Assembly: GCF_000002985.6 (NCBI RefSeq)
Contig: NC_003284.9
Location: 11,842,001 to 11,906,000 of the forward strand
Direction of reading: 5' to 3'
Source of the DNA: Caenorhabditis elegans
Lineage: Eukaryota; Nematoda; Chromadorea; Rhabditida; Rhabditidae
Length of the DNA stretch: 64,000 nt
A program made the translations under genes and the position numbers. Of this stretch, positions 35,418-46,286 are shown in pieces. The notes under the pieces are model-generated. The model was not told the origin of the DNA. It was given only the letters and a program-made list of their open reading frames with translations, and searched no databases. Position 1 is the stretch's first letter; each line of letters starts with the position of its first letter.

Positions 35418-36196
35418 CTAATGTTTTGTATATGAATTTGCGACCGCACACTTAGTGACTTTTGTCTGTAATTAATCAGTTTAAAGTTTCAAAACTTTTT
35501 AAAACTTACTCCACACTCAGAGTTTGCACTTGTCTCTGCCATTTCAGTGAAAGAAAATTGAAATGACTTCTGTAAGTCATGAGCATCCGTCTCTCTTGTC
35601 TTTAGTTCTTTTTCCTTCTCTTCTAACATATTTTCGAGGATTTTCGTTTTGTGATAACCACCGTTTGCCATATCAAGAGCTGACATTGTTTTTCCTATAA
35701 TGCTATCTTCATCCAAATTTCGAATTTCACATAACAGAGCAAGAGTCCGACGTTTGTCGATACTGGGTGGTGAAGAATCAACAATTTCAAACATTTCTTC
35801 ACGGCGAGTGTAGATTTGAGCAGATTCTAAAAAATGCGAATTAGTTTCAAAATAGATTTGACAATTTTAATATCAGTCAGAAATATATTCTTCATTTATA
35901 AACTCACGTTTTAGAGCATAAACAAGGTCCGTTTTGGAACTTCCTCTGCATAAAATATGATCAAGAGACTTTACTCTCTCAATAGTCAATTCACACTCTG
36001 CTCGCAACGCTGTCCATTTTTTGGCTTCCCTCTTATCGTACGAAAAATTGTTTTTGAAATCAGAATTCTTATTAACTATTTTTGAGACACTCATTCGTGT
36101 ATCTTCCATCAGTGAAGGTTTATTATCACTCTTTTGTTGGCCCTGAGTAAGCCGAGGGACTGATGAGTTTTCAAGGAGTGCAGGAAGATTATTCAT
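35418..36196 (-). CDS. charged, partly helical protein of unknown function
   Basis: Exons 36196-35908, 35826-35510 and 35465-35418 join in phase (1, then 0) to give 217 residues. A TATTTTCAG acceptor sits six bases before the ATG, fitting trans-splicing. The N-terminal third is polar and probably disordered. The middle contains ALRAECELTIERVKSLDHIL and the C-terminal part KILENMLEEKEKELKTRE, both likely helices and the latter a possible short coiled coil. There are no membrane segments or recognised motifs. The last exon is only 16 codons; skipping its splice would instead end the protein at SFKKF, so the C-terminus is uncertain. Confidence 0.65.
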
Positions 36197-37162
36197 GATC
36201 GCCTGAAAATATTCTTACGGTTCCTTGTTTTCAATCAATTGATCAACTAGGTAGTTTTGTTGAAAAACCGTTGCCAACATCTACTGAAGCCAGCGGGGGA
36301 TTACTCACACCCAGGAAACAAAATAAATTGTATTTTTTATGAACTTATGTTAGTAGAAAACCGATACTACCGGAAAGACATCTATTTTGAAGGATGAGAT
36401 TAGTTACAACGGGACACTTTCATAATCGGAAGGGTTGGTTTAACTGAAAGCAAATTTGCAAACAAATAAACATTATGACAACTAATAATTGAAAACAGAA
36501 AATGAAGCCCATTGTTGAAAATGAGATTGTTGAAATAAATTATTCATGAAGCTAGAAATTCAAAAATGAAAATTTTCGTTTTTTTTACTGGGAGATTATA
36601 TCAACAGAAATTGAAAATTGAGTGGGGAAACGGTGGAAAATAGTATATAGAAAATGAATATTTCCATCTTGAGAATTTATAGCTCTGTCCTCCCGGCTCC
36701 CTATATTTAATGTGAAAAATGATTGTTTTTAGGAGATTGTTCCATTTTTCTGTAAATGTAATATAAAATTGACACATGGAGAATACCGTATATTATTGAA
36801 AAATCTGGGTGAATTTCCTGAAACTTTCTTATTTGTTTTCTGACGGAACGGAATTGATGAAATTATTTGATTCCTTTAGTTGATCATAATATCAATAAGC
36901 GCCTTGAAGTTAAAAGAATCTTAGTGAAAAGAGTCTGTCTGTTTTTGAAAAGCAACTCCATTATAAGTATAAACAGATGCGCTTTTATTGTTTGGCTTAG
37001 GAATGTACTTTTAAGTAGTTTCAAAAATTAAACGCCGGGTATTTGAGAAACGATTAGCGTTTCATTAACTTTTCCGTTTGTGTTCAAAACTAATTGGTTT
37101 TCTTTGAAAGCTCAAATTAACATTTATTTTTCTTCATAATGTATTGTTTAAACTGATAAAGT
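36197..37162. other. non-coding intergenic stretch
   Basis: AT-rich sequence with no open frame, RNA or repeat that I can support. A TACCGTAT phrase near 36785 resembles the end of the MITE seen in the receptor intron, but no partner end is evident. Confidence 0.45.
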
Positions 37163-37944
37163 TTAATGTTGAATGTACGACATAGTATTTCCGTGAAGGC
37201 ATCCAACTCGACGGAACCTGTGTTTCTTATCATTGGTCAAATCTTTTCCTTCCCATTTGCCTTTAGTTCCATATTTGGCTAAGTAGTCAACGTTGATACC
37301 TCCTGTCAACGCTACTGTTCCAGGAACATTAAATGGTAGAATTTCTTTCTTCGAGTCCACCAAAATCCATGTGTATGCTCCTGGAGTTGGATTTCTGGGG
37401 CATGAAATGACGGCGTAATGGGTGTTATCATATGTGTAGTATCTAAATTTGAATGTATAATTCTTCTTGCAACTTGGATTTGCTCACCTAACACGGGCTT
37501 CAACAATTTTTTCACCACGAAGATCTTTCAATTTTTTGACTTCTGATTGTTTAAACTTTTAAAATGAGAATACAGTTGAGAACTCACCATAGTTGCGTGG
37601 TGGATACGATCCCCCATTTTCTGAGTCAGGATATGGTCCTGGGGGGAACGGAGCTGGATATTCTTGTGGAATTGGAACTAGTCGTGAAGCTGGCGGAAGC
37701 GGCCAACTATTAGGGAAATTTGGAACTGGGTATGATGCTGGTGGAAGTGGTCCTAGATCCGGCACCGAGTACGTTGGTTTCTTTGTTGGTCTTGGGTAGT
37801 CTTCAACTTCAACTTCACCTGAGTAGGACTTCTCGTTCTGTAATCATTAATATAAATATACTTTAAATTGCAATAGTATGTCACAATCTGGTATTCTGCA
37901 GAAGCCACAGCAGCAAGTAATACAAGCGAAACAAAATATTTCAT
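37163..37944 (-). CDS. small secreted protein, family member 1 (minus type)
   Basis: Exons 37944-37885 (60 bp), 37837-37588 (250 bp), 37542-37488 (55 bp) and 37442-37163 (280 bp) encode 214 residues. There is a signal peptide (MKYFVSLVLLAAVASA), a proline- and tyrosine-rich spacer (repeats of LPPASYPVP type), and a C-terminal domain of about 110 residues with YAVISCPR...YTWILVDS, VALTGGINVDYLAKYG and RRVGCLHG. The two domain cysteines (SCPR and VGCLHG) probably pair. The same domain occurs in the three genes to the right. I do not recognise the family or its function; secretion is well supported. It shares a 197-bp upstream region with the plus-strand gene at 38142. Confidence 0.8.
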
Positions 37945-38141
37945 CTTGGCAGAGCACCGATGTATGGCTCTCCTCTGTTGAGGACCGTTTTATATTTGGT
38001 CTAGATTTCGCATGAATCATATGTTTAGAAAACGTATGATGTGATGTGATCCATATTCCAGATTAAACTTTGTCGACGATTCAACAAAATCGTCTATAAA
38101 ATCAAGTAGAGGTGACGCACAATTCAGCGAAATTGTTCACT
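37945..38141. promoter_or_regulatory. shared divergent promoter region 1
   Basis: Only 197 bp separate the start codons of two divergent paralogous secreted-protein genes, so any promoter elements must serve both. A TATAAA-like phrase (GTCTATAAAATC) lies about 45 bp before the plus-strand ATG, and TATAAAACGG lies about 50 bp before the minus-strand ATG on that strand. Confidence 0.55.
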
Positions 38142-39172
38142 ATGTATGCTCTCTTTTTATCTGTGATCGCATGTGCGGTCGTCGTATCTGCGAACCAATA
38201 CAATGATTATGGTACAATTTCTCACTATCCTGGACATCATTCAAACAATCGATACTCTACTTCTGACTCATCGGATTCTTCTGAGAATGAATTAAAATCA
38301 AGATCGAACTCAGATGAGCGTTACCCAGAATATCCAGGTGTATATGCGCCACAACCACCTGCAACGAACTACGGTACCAATGGAAACGAGTATAGACCAC
38401 CAAACAATGTATATGAACAAAATGAGTATGAACAATGCAAGGAAATCAAACACTTTTCTGTTCATAAGCACAGAACCGCTCGTGCTGACATCAAGTGAGT
38501 TATCACAAAAAATACCATAAGTTAGCTTTTTTTCGAATATTTTTGCAAAATGAAACTAACTGATCAACGTTGGAAAAAGTTTTAGAGAAAATAAGACGTT
38601 TTAAACATAAAACCCGACAAAATAGAAACATTCACATATTTCGTTCTCAATACTCGTTATAGAAAAAATATACATATTGCATTTACTTTTTCGTTCAATT
38701 GTTTCGTGATGTGAGAGCAAAACTAAAGTTTTCGCAAAGTTTGTATAATTAATTATATCACGGGCTAATTTTGTTCTGTTTCATTTTGACTATAAATTAT
38801 TTTCCAATGGTTCAAAAAGTTGTTTTTTTACAGAACAGTAGAGCGTAAGGGGAAGACCTACAACATTATCGCCTGTCCAAACAGTGGAAAACCATATGCC
38901 CTTGTAGCAAAAAAGGAAGGAACAGACGCATCTTTCAAGTTTGAGACAGAATTCGTCATTCAAGACACTATTCTCCTTGCATCGGGATATAATTTCGACT
39001 ACGTTGCGAAATGCGACGACAAAAAGTGAGCCGTATTAAGTCAACTTGTTGTTTTTATATTCAAAGTCTAAATTTCAGTTTTGTTGGAAAATCATTCAAC
39101 GACAGAGAAGTAGCAATCCGAAAAGTCACATGCGTTGAACTTCCCGGACCAAGACCATTGACAGGATTTTAA
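38142..39172 (+). CDS. small secreted protein, family member 2 (plus type)
   Basis: Exons 38142-38494, 38834-39025 and 39079-39172 join in phase to give 212 residues. The start is the methionine opening the signal peptide MYALFLSVIACAVVVSA; an in-frame ATG 30 bp upstream would mask it. A spacer rich in Ser, Asp, Tyr and Pro follows, then the shared domain: ERKGKTYNIIACPNSGKPYA, IQDTILLASGYNFDYVAKC and RKVTCVEL. It has the same ICP motif and the VALxxGxNxDYVAK core as the minus-type genes, plus an extra cysteine (VAKC). Function unknown. It is paired divergently with the gene at 37163-37944. Confidence 0.8.
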
Positions 39173-40192
39173 TGATTCTGTTTATTTAAATGTTTTACGA
39201 GTTTTTGGTTGATAAAGTTTAAAGTCAAATTTGTTACAGAATGTGAAACAAAAAAAAAGTTCAAATTTGGATAATTATGTAAAGAAAATACTTTAACTAA
39301 ATTTCAATGAGACAATGAAATTCATTCTATGATCATCCAAATATGGAAGAAAAGTAGTGCGATAATTCTTTTCGCATTCGTTAGATTAAAAAGGGTTTTA
39401 CTTGTACTTTATTGAATGTAAGACAGTTTTTTTTTTCATCCGCTCCTTTAGAACAATTTACTGAATGCACTCTAAAAGTCCTATTGTTTTTTTCACGAGG
39501 AAGTGAACTCATCAAATTTGCAAATGTTAGTTTTCCGCAGTTTTTCCATGGAACCAAGTTATGATATTTCTGTTGACTGGACTCCTCTCATAATTGAGGT
39601 ACCGTTGTACTACATATAAAAGATTTGTTGGCAAATATCAAAAAGCCAACAAATTGCGTGAAATGAGTAGCTTGGTGTGTGTGCAACATAGTGCGAAGAG
39701 GTGGTTGTTTGCAAGCGGTCGACACGTTCGGAGGTCCGCGCCTCACTATAAATGCGGCGTGGGTGACGCCGTGAGGCCGTCGCGGCGACCGCATGGGAGC
39801 CCTAGTTTATAGAAAAATTTGTAGGACGCGCTTAAGTTTTTAGTTTAAATGAGAAATTTAGAAACTTATAATAAAAAATTATGAATCAACAAACTGCCTA
39901 AAATGTATGGCAGTTGCGGTTTTATCGTCAATTTGTCAATTTTCTGGGAATTTTCAGTTTCGGTCATTTAAAATTTTCTTTGCCGCCCACTACTCGAACA
40001 CATTTTCCTAACAATACAAAAAAAGCTGGAAAAGACAAATATGTTGAATTGTTTATTTTGCTTAACTTAGCTGTCTTTGGTGTTGATTTTTCAATCAAAC
40101 TCTTTTCGGTGAAATTATCTCACATTCATTCTACACAGGCTCTCGTTGAAGAATTCATTTATTTTTAATGATAAAATAGTATAAAAACTCAA
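39173..40192. other. intergenic region with a GC-rich islet
   Basis: Mostly AT-rich. At about 39660-39810 there is a sharply GC-richer islet containing GGTCGACACGTTCGGAGGTC and GTGACGCCGTGAGGCCGTCG, able to form short hairpins. It does not match a tRNA and has no obvious inverted termini. It may be a fragment of a dispersed element. Confidence 0.4.
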
Positions 40193-40882
40193 TTAAACAG
40201 TCAATGATGTTTCAAAAGTACCATGATGACATCCAACACGACGGAACTTTTGCTTGTCACTGTTTGTCATATCGCGGCCGGACCATTTTCCGTGGCGAGA
40301 GTATTTAGCAACATATCTCACATTGAGTCCGGCGGCAAGAGCAACAGTTCCATCAATACCAAATGATGGAATTTTTTCATCAGAGTCGGCAAGGATCCAT
40401 GTGTATTTCTTGTTGTCTGATTGTCGTGGGCAGCTAATTTCTGCATAATAATCTCCTCTATGCTTGTAGTATCTGCAATAGTTATTTAATGAACTGCATA
40501 TGTTTAGTGATCTACCTGATTCTGGCATCAACGACATTGGTTTTGTGCAAGTCTTTCAGCTTACGGAAATCTTTAAAAAGATACTTATAAAATGCAACTA
40601 GCGCACACATTTCAACCAACCTCTTCTGTGTTCCCGAGAATCACTATCCTCATCAGAGTAGATTGGGTAACCACCACCACCGTAAGATGGGCCTGGAGCA
40701 GGGTATGATGGGTCAGAGGCGGCCTGAAAACTTATAATACAGCTCTACATTGCTGAATGCATTCTGAAACTTTACTTGAGGCTAGCTCACATGCGGTAGT
40801 CATTTTACTTGTAAAAACTCACTCCGTAACCGTCGGCTGCCACCATGGCAATGCACGCAACTGTGAGGATGAGGAAGACCAT
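40193..40882 (-). CDS. small secreted protein, family member 3 (minus type)
   Basis: Exons 40882-40823 (60 bp), 40723-40621 (103 bp), 40570-40516 (55 bp) and 40472-40193 (280 bp) encode 165 residues. Exons 1, 3 and 4 have exactly the lengths of the gene at 37163-37944; only the spacer exon is shorter (103 against 250 bp). The signal peptide is MVFLILTVACIAMVAA, the spacer is rich in Pro, Gly and Asp, and the domain carries YAEISCPR...YTWILADS, VALAAGLNVRYVAKY and RRVGCHHG. This is a clear duplicate of the first minus-type gene. Function unknown. It is divergent to the gene at 41153. Confidence 0.82.
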
Positions 40883-41152
40883 GATGCTGAATACAAGGTT
40901 GTTGAACTGGGTACTCTCTATCTCTTTTATATGCGTTCTTTTTGTTTTTTTTTCCTTTTTTGATTTTCATTCTCAAAACATAAAAAAGTAAAATATGACA
41001 AAACCAATCACAACGTCACGACATTGTTGGTGAATCACTTTTTTCTCATTGTCCCGGACAAGATTGAATTTTGAGAAGATAAAAAACAAAAAGTTGTATA
41101 AAAAGAAGATGAAATACGGTCAAACTCAACCATCGTCTCATCTTTCCAAAAG
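40883..41152. promoter_or_regulatory. shared divergent promoter region 2
   Basis: A 270-bp interval separates the start codons of the second divergent pair. TATAAAAAGAAG lies about 60 bp before the plus-strand ATG, and the minus strand has a TATAAAAGAG about 50 bp before its ATG. The arrangement mirrors the first pair. Confidence 0.55.
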
Positions 41153-41979
41153 ATGTATCTTCTTCTGTCACTTGCTCTTGTATGCACCGCTGCCGCTTCC
41201 TCCGGTTACGGAATTCCAGCCAATGATGATCCTAGCTACTCACCACCAGCCAACGATAATCCAAGCTATTCTGCACCAGCAAATTCTGATAATCGTTTGT
41301 ACTACGACTATTCTTCTCGTTCCAGCTCCAGCTCTAGCGACAGCAGTGAAGAAAGAGAGTGCAGAAAATTGAGAGAGTTTGATCTTCCATCGGAATTGAA
41401 ATCCATCGGCGTTAAAGCTAAATTTTCGTGAGTTTCAGAGTACTCAAATTTTAAATTACCACCGACTTTAAAGCATTTAGTAAGAATTAAAAAAAATGTT
41501 CTAAAACTTTAGTATGAATTATTTTTACACAAAAGTTTTCCTTTTTCTTAAATAGAACAATTTGTAATTCAGTCTGTTTTAAATTGAAAATTTTCACCAT
41601 TTGATATTAGTTCGGCAATTTTCAAGCAGATCACACATTGCCTTAAACAAAACTTTTTCAGTGAAATGGAAAGACGCGGAAAAACCTACACAACAATCTC
41701 TTGCCCTAGCAATACCAAAACATATGCAATTATTGCCGACAAATCTGGAAGTAATGTCTCGCAAGGAGACATAACCATCCAAGACGCAGTGCTCTTGGCC
41801 ACCGGAGTTAACATCGATGTCGTGGGAAGATGCCGTGGTCGCCGGTAACGGGTTTTGTTTTAAAAAATTATAAAAATGTCCCATTTTTCAGTACCACTGT
41901 TGTGGCTAACAATGGAGACGAAGTCAAAATCAAAACAGTTGTTTGCGTCGAGTTGTCAACCTCACCAGACAAATACTAA
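41153..41979 (+). CDS. small secreted protein, family member 4 (plus type)
   Basis: Exons 41153-41427, 41662-41844 and 41892-41979 join in phase (2, 2) to give 181 residues. The phases and three-exon plan match the gene at 38142-39172. The signal peptide is MYLLLSLALVCTAAASSG; the spacer has SYSPPANDNP-type repeats and a serine run; the domain has ERRGKTYTTISCPSNTKTYA, IQDAVLLATGVNIDVVGRC and KTVVCVEL. It is the duplicate of the plus-type gene 3 kb to the left. Function unknown. Confidence 0.82.
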
Positions 41980-42339
41980 TCTCATATATTTCAATATTTC
42001 ATTTTTGAAATGAAAAATTTTCAGTAAATAACGCTATGTATTAGTTGTTTCTTGACAGTTTTCTTCGATTTGAAAAATCCAGGTTCATTTAAAAAATTCA
42101 AAACTTGTTCGATCCGACTCTTTTAATGCTTCTTTTTGAATTAAAGTTTAGATGAAGAGAAGGTTCCAGTTACATTTTGTGAAAAATGGAGTATAAGTAC
42201 GGAATCAGTACAGGGCTGCCCAAATAACGCCTGATTCTTGCTCAAATTTGTACCTCTTTTCACATGACATTGAGGGTTTAGTTTTTATCAAAAATATGAA
42301 GGCCGTTGGAGGCGAAAGCCGAGATACAATTAGAATAAT

Positions 42340-43677
42340 GGGTACAATACTAGATCAGTGTGATTTTGATCAGCGTCGCAGCAGCAGATTGGAGTCACAT
42401 TCATTTCATCCAAGTTGTACCATGTATCGACATGGTGGCAAGTTGGCAACGGTGTTGATCTCAAGTTATTCCGTTGTTTTTCGTACTGAAAAAAATTTTA
42501 AAGTATAAAAAATAGAATGTGCTTACAGTAATAAAAAGGAATTCTAATTTTTTAAATGAAAACCAATGAACGGTGCTAGCCAAACATACTCGAAAAATAA
42601 AGTTGTAAGAAATCAGGAGAACAGATAGGAATGTGAACAACATTCTACGTAATAGAGAAGAAACTCCATAGATGCTTCAAGTAAATTTTTGATCAATAGG
42701 GTAATTTTTTTAAAGGTGGGGTACCCAAATCTGGGAAATATTTTTAAATGACTCCAAATTTTTCCCTGGTTCCGAAAATCAACATGAAAAAATTCAAAAA
42801 AATTTCCCTGATTTTATATTTGAGCTTGAAATCGCGAATTTCATTTGTGCCCCGGCTTCTTTTTTTAAATATGCGCTGAAATAAATTATCCTTGGAGCGC
42901 GTTTGCCTCATTTTATTTTCTTCATTTATTTGTACTTTTTCAGTTTTTCAGCTATTTTCATTCATTGTTAGCGTTTTTTATCGTTTTTTTTTAAATATAT
43001 TCTTTCGTGTCAACTCAGCAATTGCATTTCTTGTACCAGTTTTTGACTAGAAATAAATCATTATCGAAAAATGTTCGAAAGTTTTACTATGAGATTGATC
43101 GTTTTGGCACAATATGGTTATAACAATTTTCTAATTGACGCTACTCCAACTTGCTCTTCACTTGTTTAATTAAACTTTAGATATATAATATGTACATAAA
43201 CTAATGAAATGTCAGATAGTGACAATCAAAAAACAGACTTGGCGAAATTTCAATATAAATAAAATACTGCCTCTCATTTGGCAAAAATAATTGCTTAGAT
43301 TACTTATTTATCACAATTACCTGTTCCAAAATGTTCAAAACCTCTGTGAGACAATCTCCTGGTACATGTTCATGATGTTCTCTAAGGAGCGCGACTAAAG
43401 CTCCGCATTGGTCCACAGTAGTACAATGATGGAATACTTTGTTGTGATACATCATCATAGCGACTTTCTCTGAAACATTTTTTTAATAATCTAATATTTT
43501 ATTAATTTTTCTACTGGCAGTCAATTCTCCGGCAAGGTACAAATTTGCAAAAGCTGGTGTCTCATGAAAACTTTGGCAACGTCGTAGAGCTTCTGCAAAG
43601 AGACAAATAGTTTCATCATCCATTTCGAAACGACTGTTCTCTTCAGGTTGACCATGATTGATGGCTGTAGATGACAT
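42340..43677 (-). CDS. unrecognised protein, paralogue of the gene at 49.3-50.4 kb
   Basis: Exon 1 starts at 43677 and ends near 43515 at GCCA before GTAGAA; exon 2 runs from the AAATGTTTCAG acceptor near 43469 to about 43322; exon 3 is 42486-42340 after a TTTTTTTCAG acceptor. Phases join (1, then 0). The product is about 152 residues. A TTAGTTTAG acceptor lies one base before the ATG. The region LYLAGELTA, YHNKVFHHCTTVDQCGALVALL aligns with LYMMGDIEI, IHNNELHDCWTYEQLGHLTRIM of the gene at 49259-50422, and the first intron interrupts both at the same place and phase. The C-terminal exon contains CCCDAD and is less certain because of the 830-bp intron. No known domain is recognised. Confidence 0.6.
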
Positions 43678-44131
43678 CCTAAACTAATCAGCATTTAAAA
43701 CTGTGATCGAATGAGATATGTAATAAGACAATATACATAAACAGCCCAACAACAAAGCAGAAGGTAATTTGATGCCCAGAAAAGTTTTCGAATTGGGCAA
43801 GGTCGTGTGAGTTGTGCGCCGCCGTTGAACACAAGCGACATCTGATTTTGATCTTACATTGATAAGCAAAAGATAAACAAAACTAGGAGGAATGTTCAAA
43901 ACTTTAACCTAACAGTTCTCAAACAAGCCAAAAAATGAAATGGGTGTTGAGTGCGTTACAATCCCCGAATGGAAAAAAACGACAACTGGCGCAATGACCA
44001 CCTGGGTGTTGGGTTAATTGAGAGTTTTTTTACTGAAAAAACTTCAGCTTATTGAACAACATCTGCTTTATTTGAAAAATAAGATGTAATGTTGAATAGT
44101 CATTTACAATAAAAAAAAAGTCTGTTTTTTT

Positions 44132-44314
44132 TCACGAACCACGGCCGGCTTCTTCTTGTATCAAGATCTTGGTGGAGACGGCTCTTGTGGTGAATGTCAG
44201 AGTGAACTTGTCCTGACGATTGCAAATATCCTTGCATTGTTTCTTGCATCTGAAATTCAAAAATTGATTTCAAAACATATAGCATACTCACTGCCAAGAG
44301 GTAATTGCGGTCAT
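44132..44314 (-). CDS. tiny cysteine-containing protein beside a satellite
   Basis: Exon 44314-44292 and exon 44249-44132 are split by a 42-bp intron (GTGAGT...AATTTCAG). The spliced frame reads MTAITSWQCKKQCKDICNRQ and continues for about 26 residues to EEAGRGS and a stop, 46 residues in all. The C-x3-C-x3-C motif and the good splice sites support coding. The frame extends upstream only about 15 codons to a TAG, then a 25-bp tandem array begins about 100 bp further. The gene's natural 5' end may therefore be missing or lie beyond the arrays. An alternative unspliced frame of 113 codons covers the same place but is less protein-like. Confidence 0.45.
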
Positions 44315-44412
44315 CAGTAATGAAAGATGGAAGGTGATACTGTCTAGGGGTGGCAAGTGTGCGACCTACTCGGTAAATTGCTCCTCCTGGAGCGCGGATG
44401 GGTATGCGCCCA

Positions 44413-46286
44413 GTATATTTTACTCTCTGGCTTCCCATTATATTTCACTCTCTGGCTTCCCACTATATTTTACTCTCTGGCTTCACCATGTTTTTTACTC
44501 TCTGGCTTCGCCATATATTTTACTCTCTGGCTTCACCATATATTTTACTCTCTGGCTTCACCATATATTTACTCTCTGGCTTCACCATATATTTTATCTC
44601 TGGCTTCACCATATATTTTACTCTCTGGCTTCACCATATATTTCACTCTCTGGCTTCACCATATATTTCACTCTCTGGCTTCACCATATATTTCACTCTC
44701 TGGCTTCACCATATATTTCACTCTCTGGCTTCACCATATATTTCACTCTCTGGCTTCACCATATATTTCACTCTCTGGCTTCGAAATATATTTTACTCTC
44801 TGGCTTCACCATATATTTTACTCTCTGGCTTCACCATATATTTTACTCTCTGGCTTCACCATATATTTTACTCTCTGGCTTCACCATATATTTTACTATC
44901 TGGCTTCACCATATATTTTACTCTCTGGCTTCACCATATATTTTACTCTCTGGCTTCACCATATATTTTACTCTCTGGCTTCACCATATATTTCACTCTC
45001 TGGCTTCACCATATATTTCACTCTCTGGCTTCACCATATATTTCACTCTCTGGCTTCACCATATATTTCACTCTCTGGCTTCACCATATATTTCACTCTC
45101 TGGTTTCACCATATATTTCACTCTCTGGCTTCACCATATATTTCACTCTCTGGTTTCACCATATATTTCACTCTCTGGCTTCACCATATATTTCACTCTC
45201 TGGCTTCACCATATATTTCACTCTCTGGCTTCACCATATATTTCACTCTCTGGTTTCACCATATATTTCACTCTCTGGCTTCACCATATATTTCACTCTC
45301 TGGCTTCACCATATTTTTTACTCTCTGGTTTCACCATATATTTCACTCTCTGGTTTCACCATATATTTCACTCTCTGGCTTCACCATATATTTCACTCTC
45401 TGGCTTCACCATATATTTCACTCTCTGGCTTCACCATATATTTCACTCTCTGGCTTCACCATATATTTCACTCTCTGGCTTCACCATATATTTTACTCTC
45501 TGGTTTCACCATATATTTTACTCTCTGGCTTCACCATATATTTCACTCTCTGGCTTCACCATATATTTTACTCTCTGGCTTCACCATATATTTAACTCTC
45601 TGGCTTCACCATATATTTCACTCTCTGGCTTCACCATATATTTTACTCTCTGGCTTCACCATATATTTTACTCTCTGGCTTCACCATATATTTTACTCTC
45701 TGGCTTCACCATATATTTCACTCTCTGGCTTCACCATATATTTTACTCTCTGGCTTCACCATATATTTTACTCTCTGGCTTCACCATATATTTTACTCTC
45801 TGGCTTCACCATATATTTTACTCTCTGGCTTCACCATATATTTCACTCTCTGGCTTCACCATATATTTTACTCTCTGGCTTCACCATATATTTCACTCTC
45901 TGGCTTCACCATATATTTTACTCTCTGGCTTCACCATATATTTCACTCTCTGGCTTCACCATATATTTTACTCTCTGGCTTCACCATATATTTCACTCTC
46001 TGGCTTCACCATATATTTTACTCTCTGGCTTCACCATATATTTTACTCTCTGGCTTCACCATATATTTCACTCTCTGGCTTCACCATATATTTCACTCTC
46101 TGGTTTCACCATATATTTTACTCTCTGGCTTCACCATATATTTCACTCTCTGGCTTCACCATATATTTTACTCTCTGGCTTCACCATATATTTCACTCTC
46201 TGGCTTCACCAAATATTTTACTCTCTGGCTTCACCATTTTTTTTTACTCTCTGGCTTCACCATATATTTTACTTTTTGGCTTCACC
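44413..46286. repeat. 25-bp tandem satellite, about 75 copies
   Basis: The unit is CTCTCTGGCTTCACCATATA plus TTTTA or TTTCA, 25 bp. Copies are nearly identical; two main variants differ at one T/C site. Runs of the C variant fill about 44980-45480, whereas after 45820 the two variants alternate, forming a 50-bp higher-order unit. The first few copies are diverged (CCCATTATA, CACTATA). Because 25 is not a multiple of three and the plus-strand unit has no stop in any frame, all three plus-strand frames are open for over 400 codons; I regard these as artefacts. Confidence 0.97.

Noticed and set aside
42248-42508. 86-codon plus-strand frame
   Set aside because: It is the shadow of a minus-strand terminal exon (42486-42340) that has a strong acceptor and joins in phase to upstream exons.
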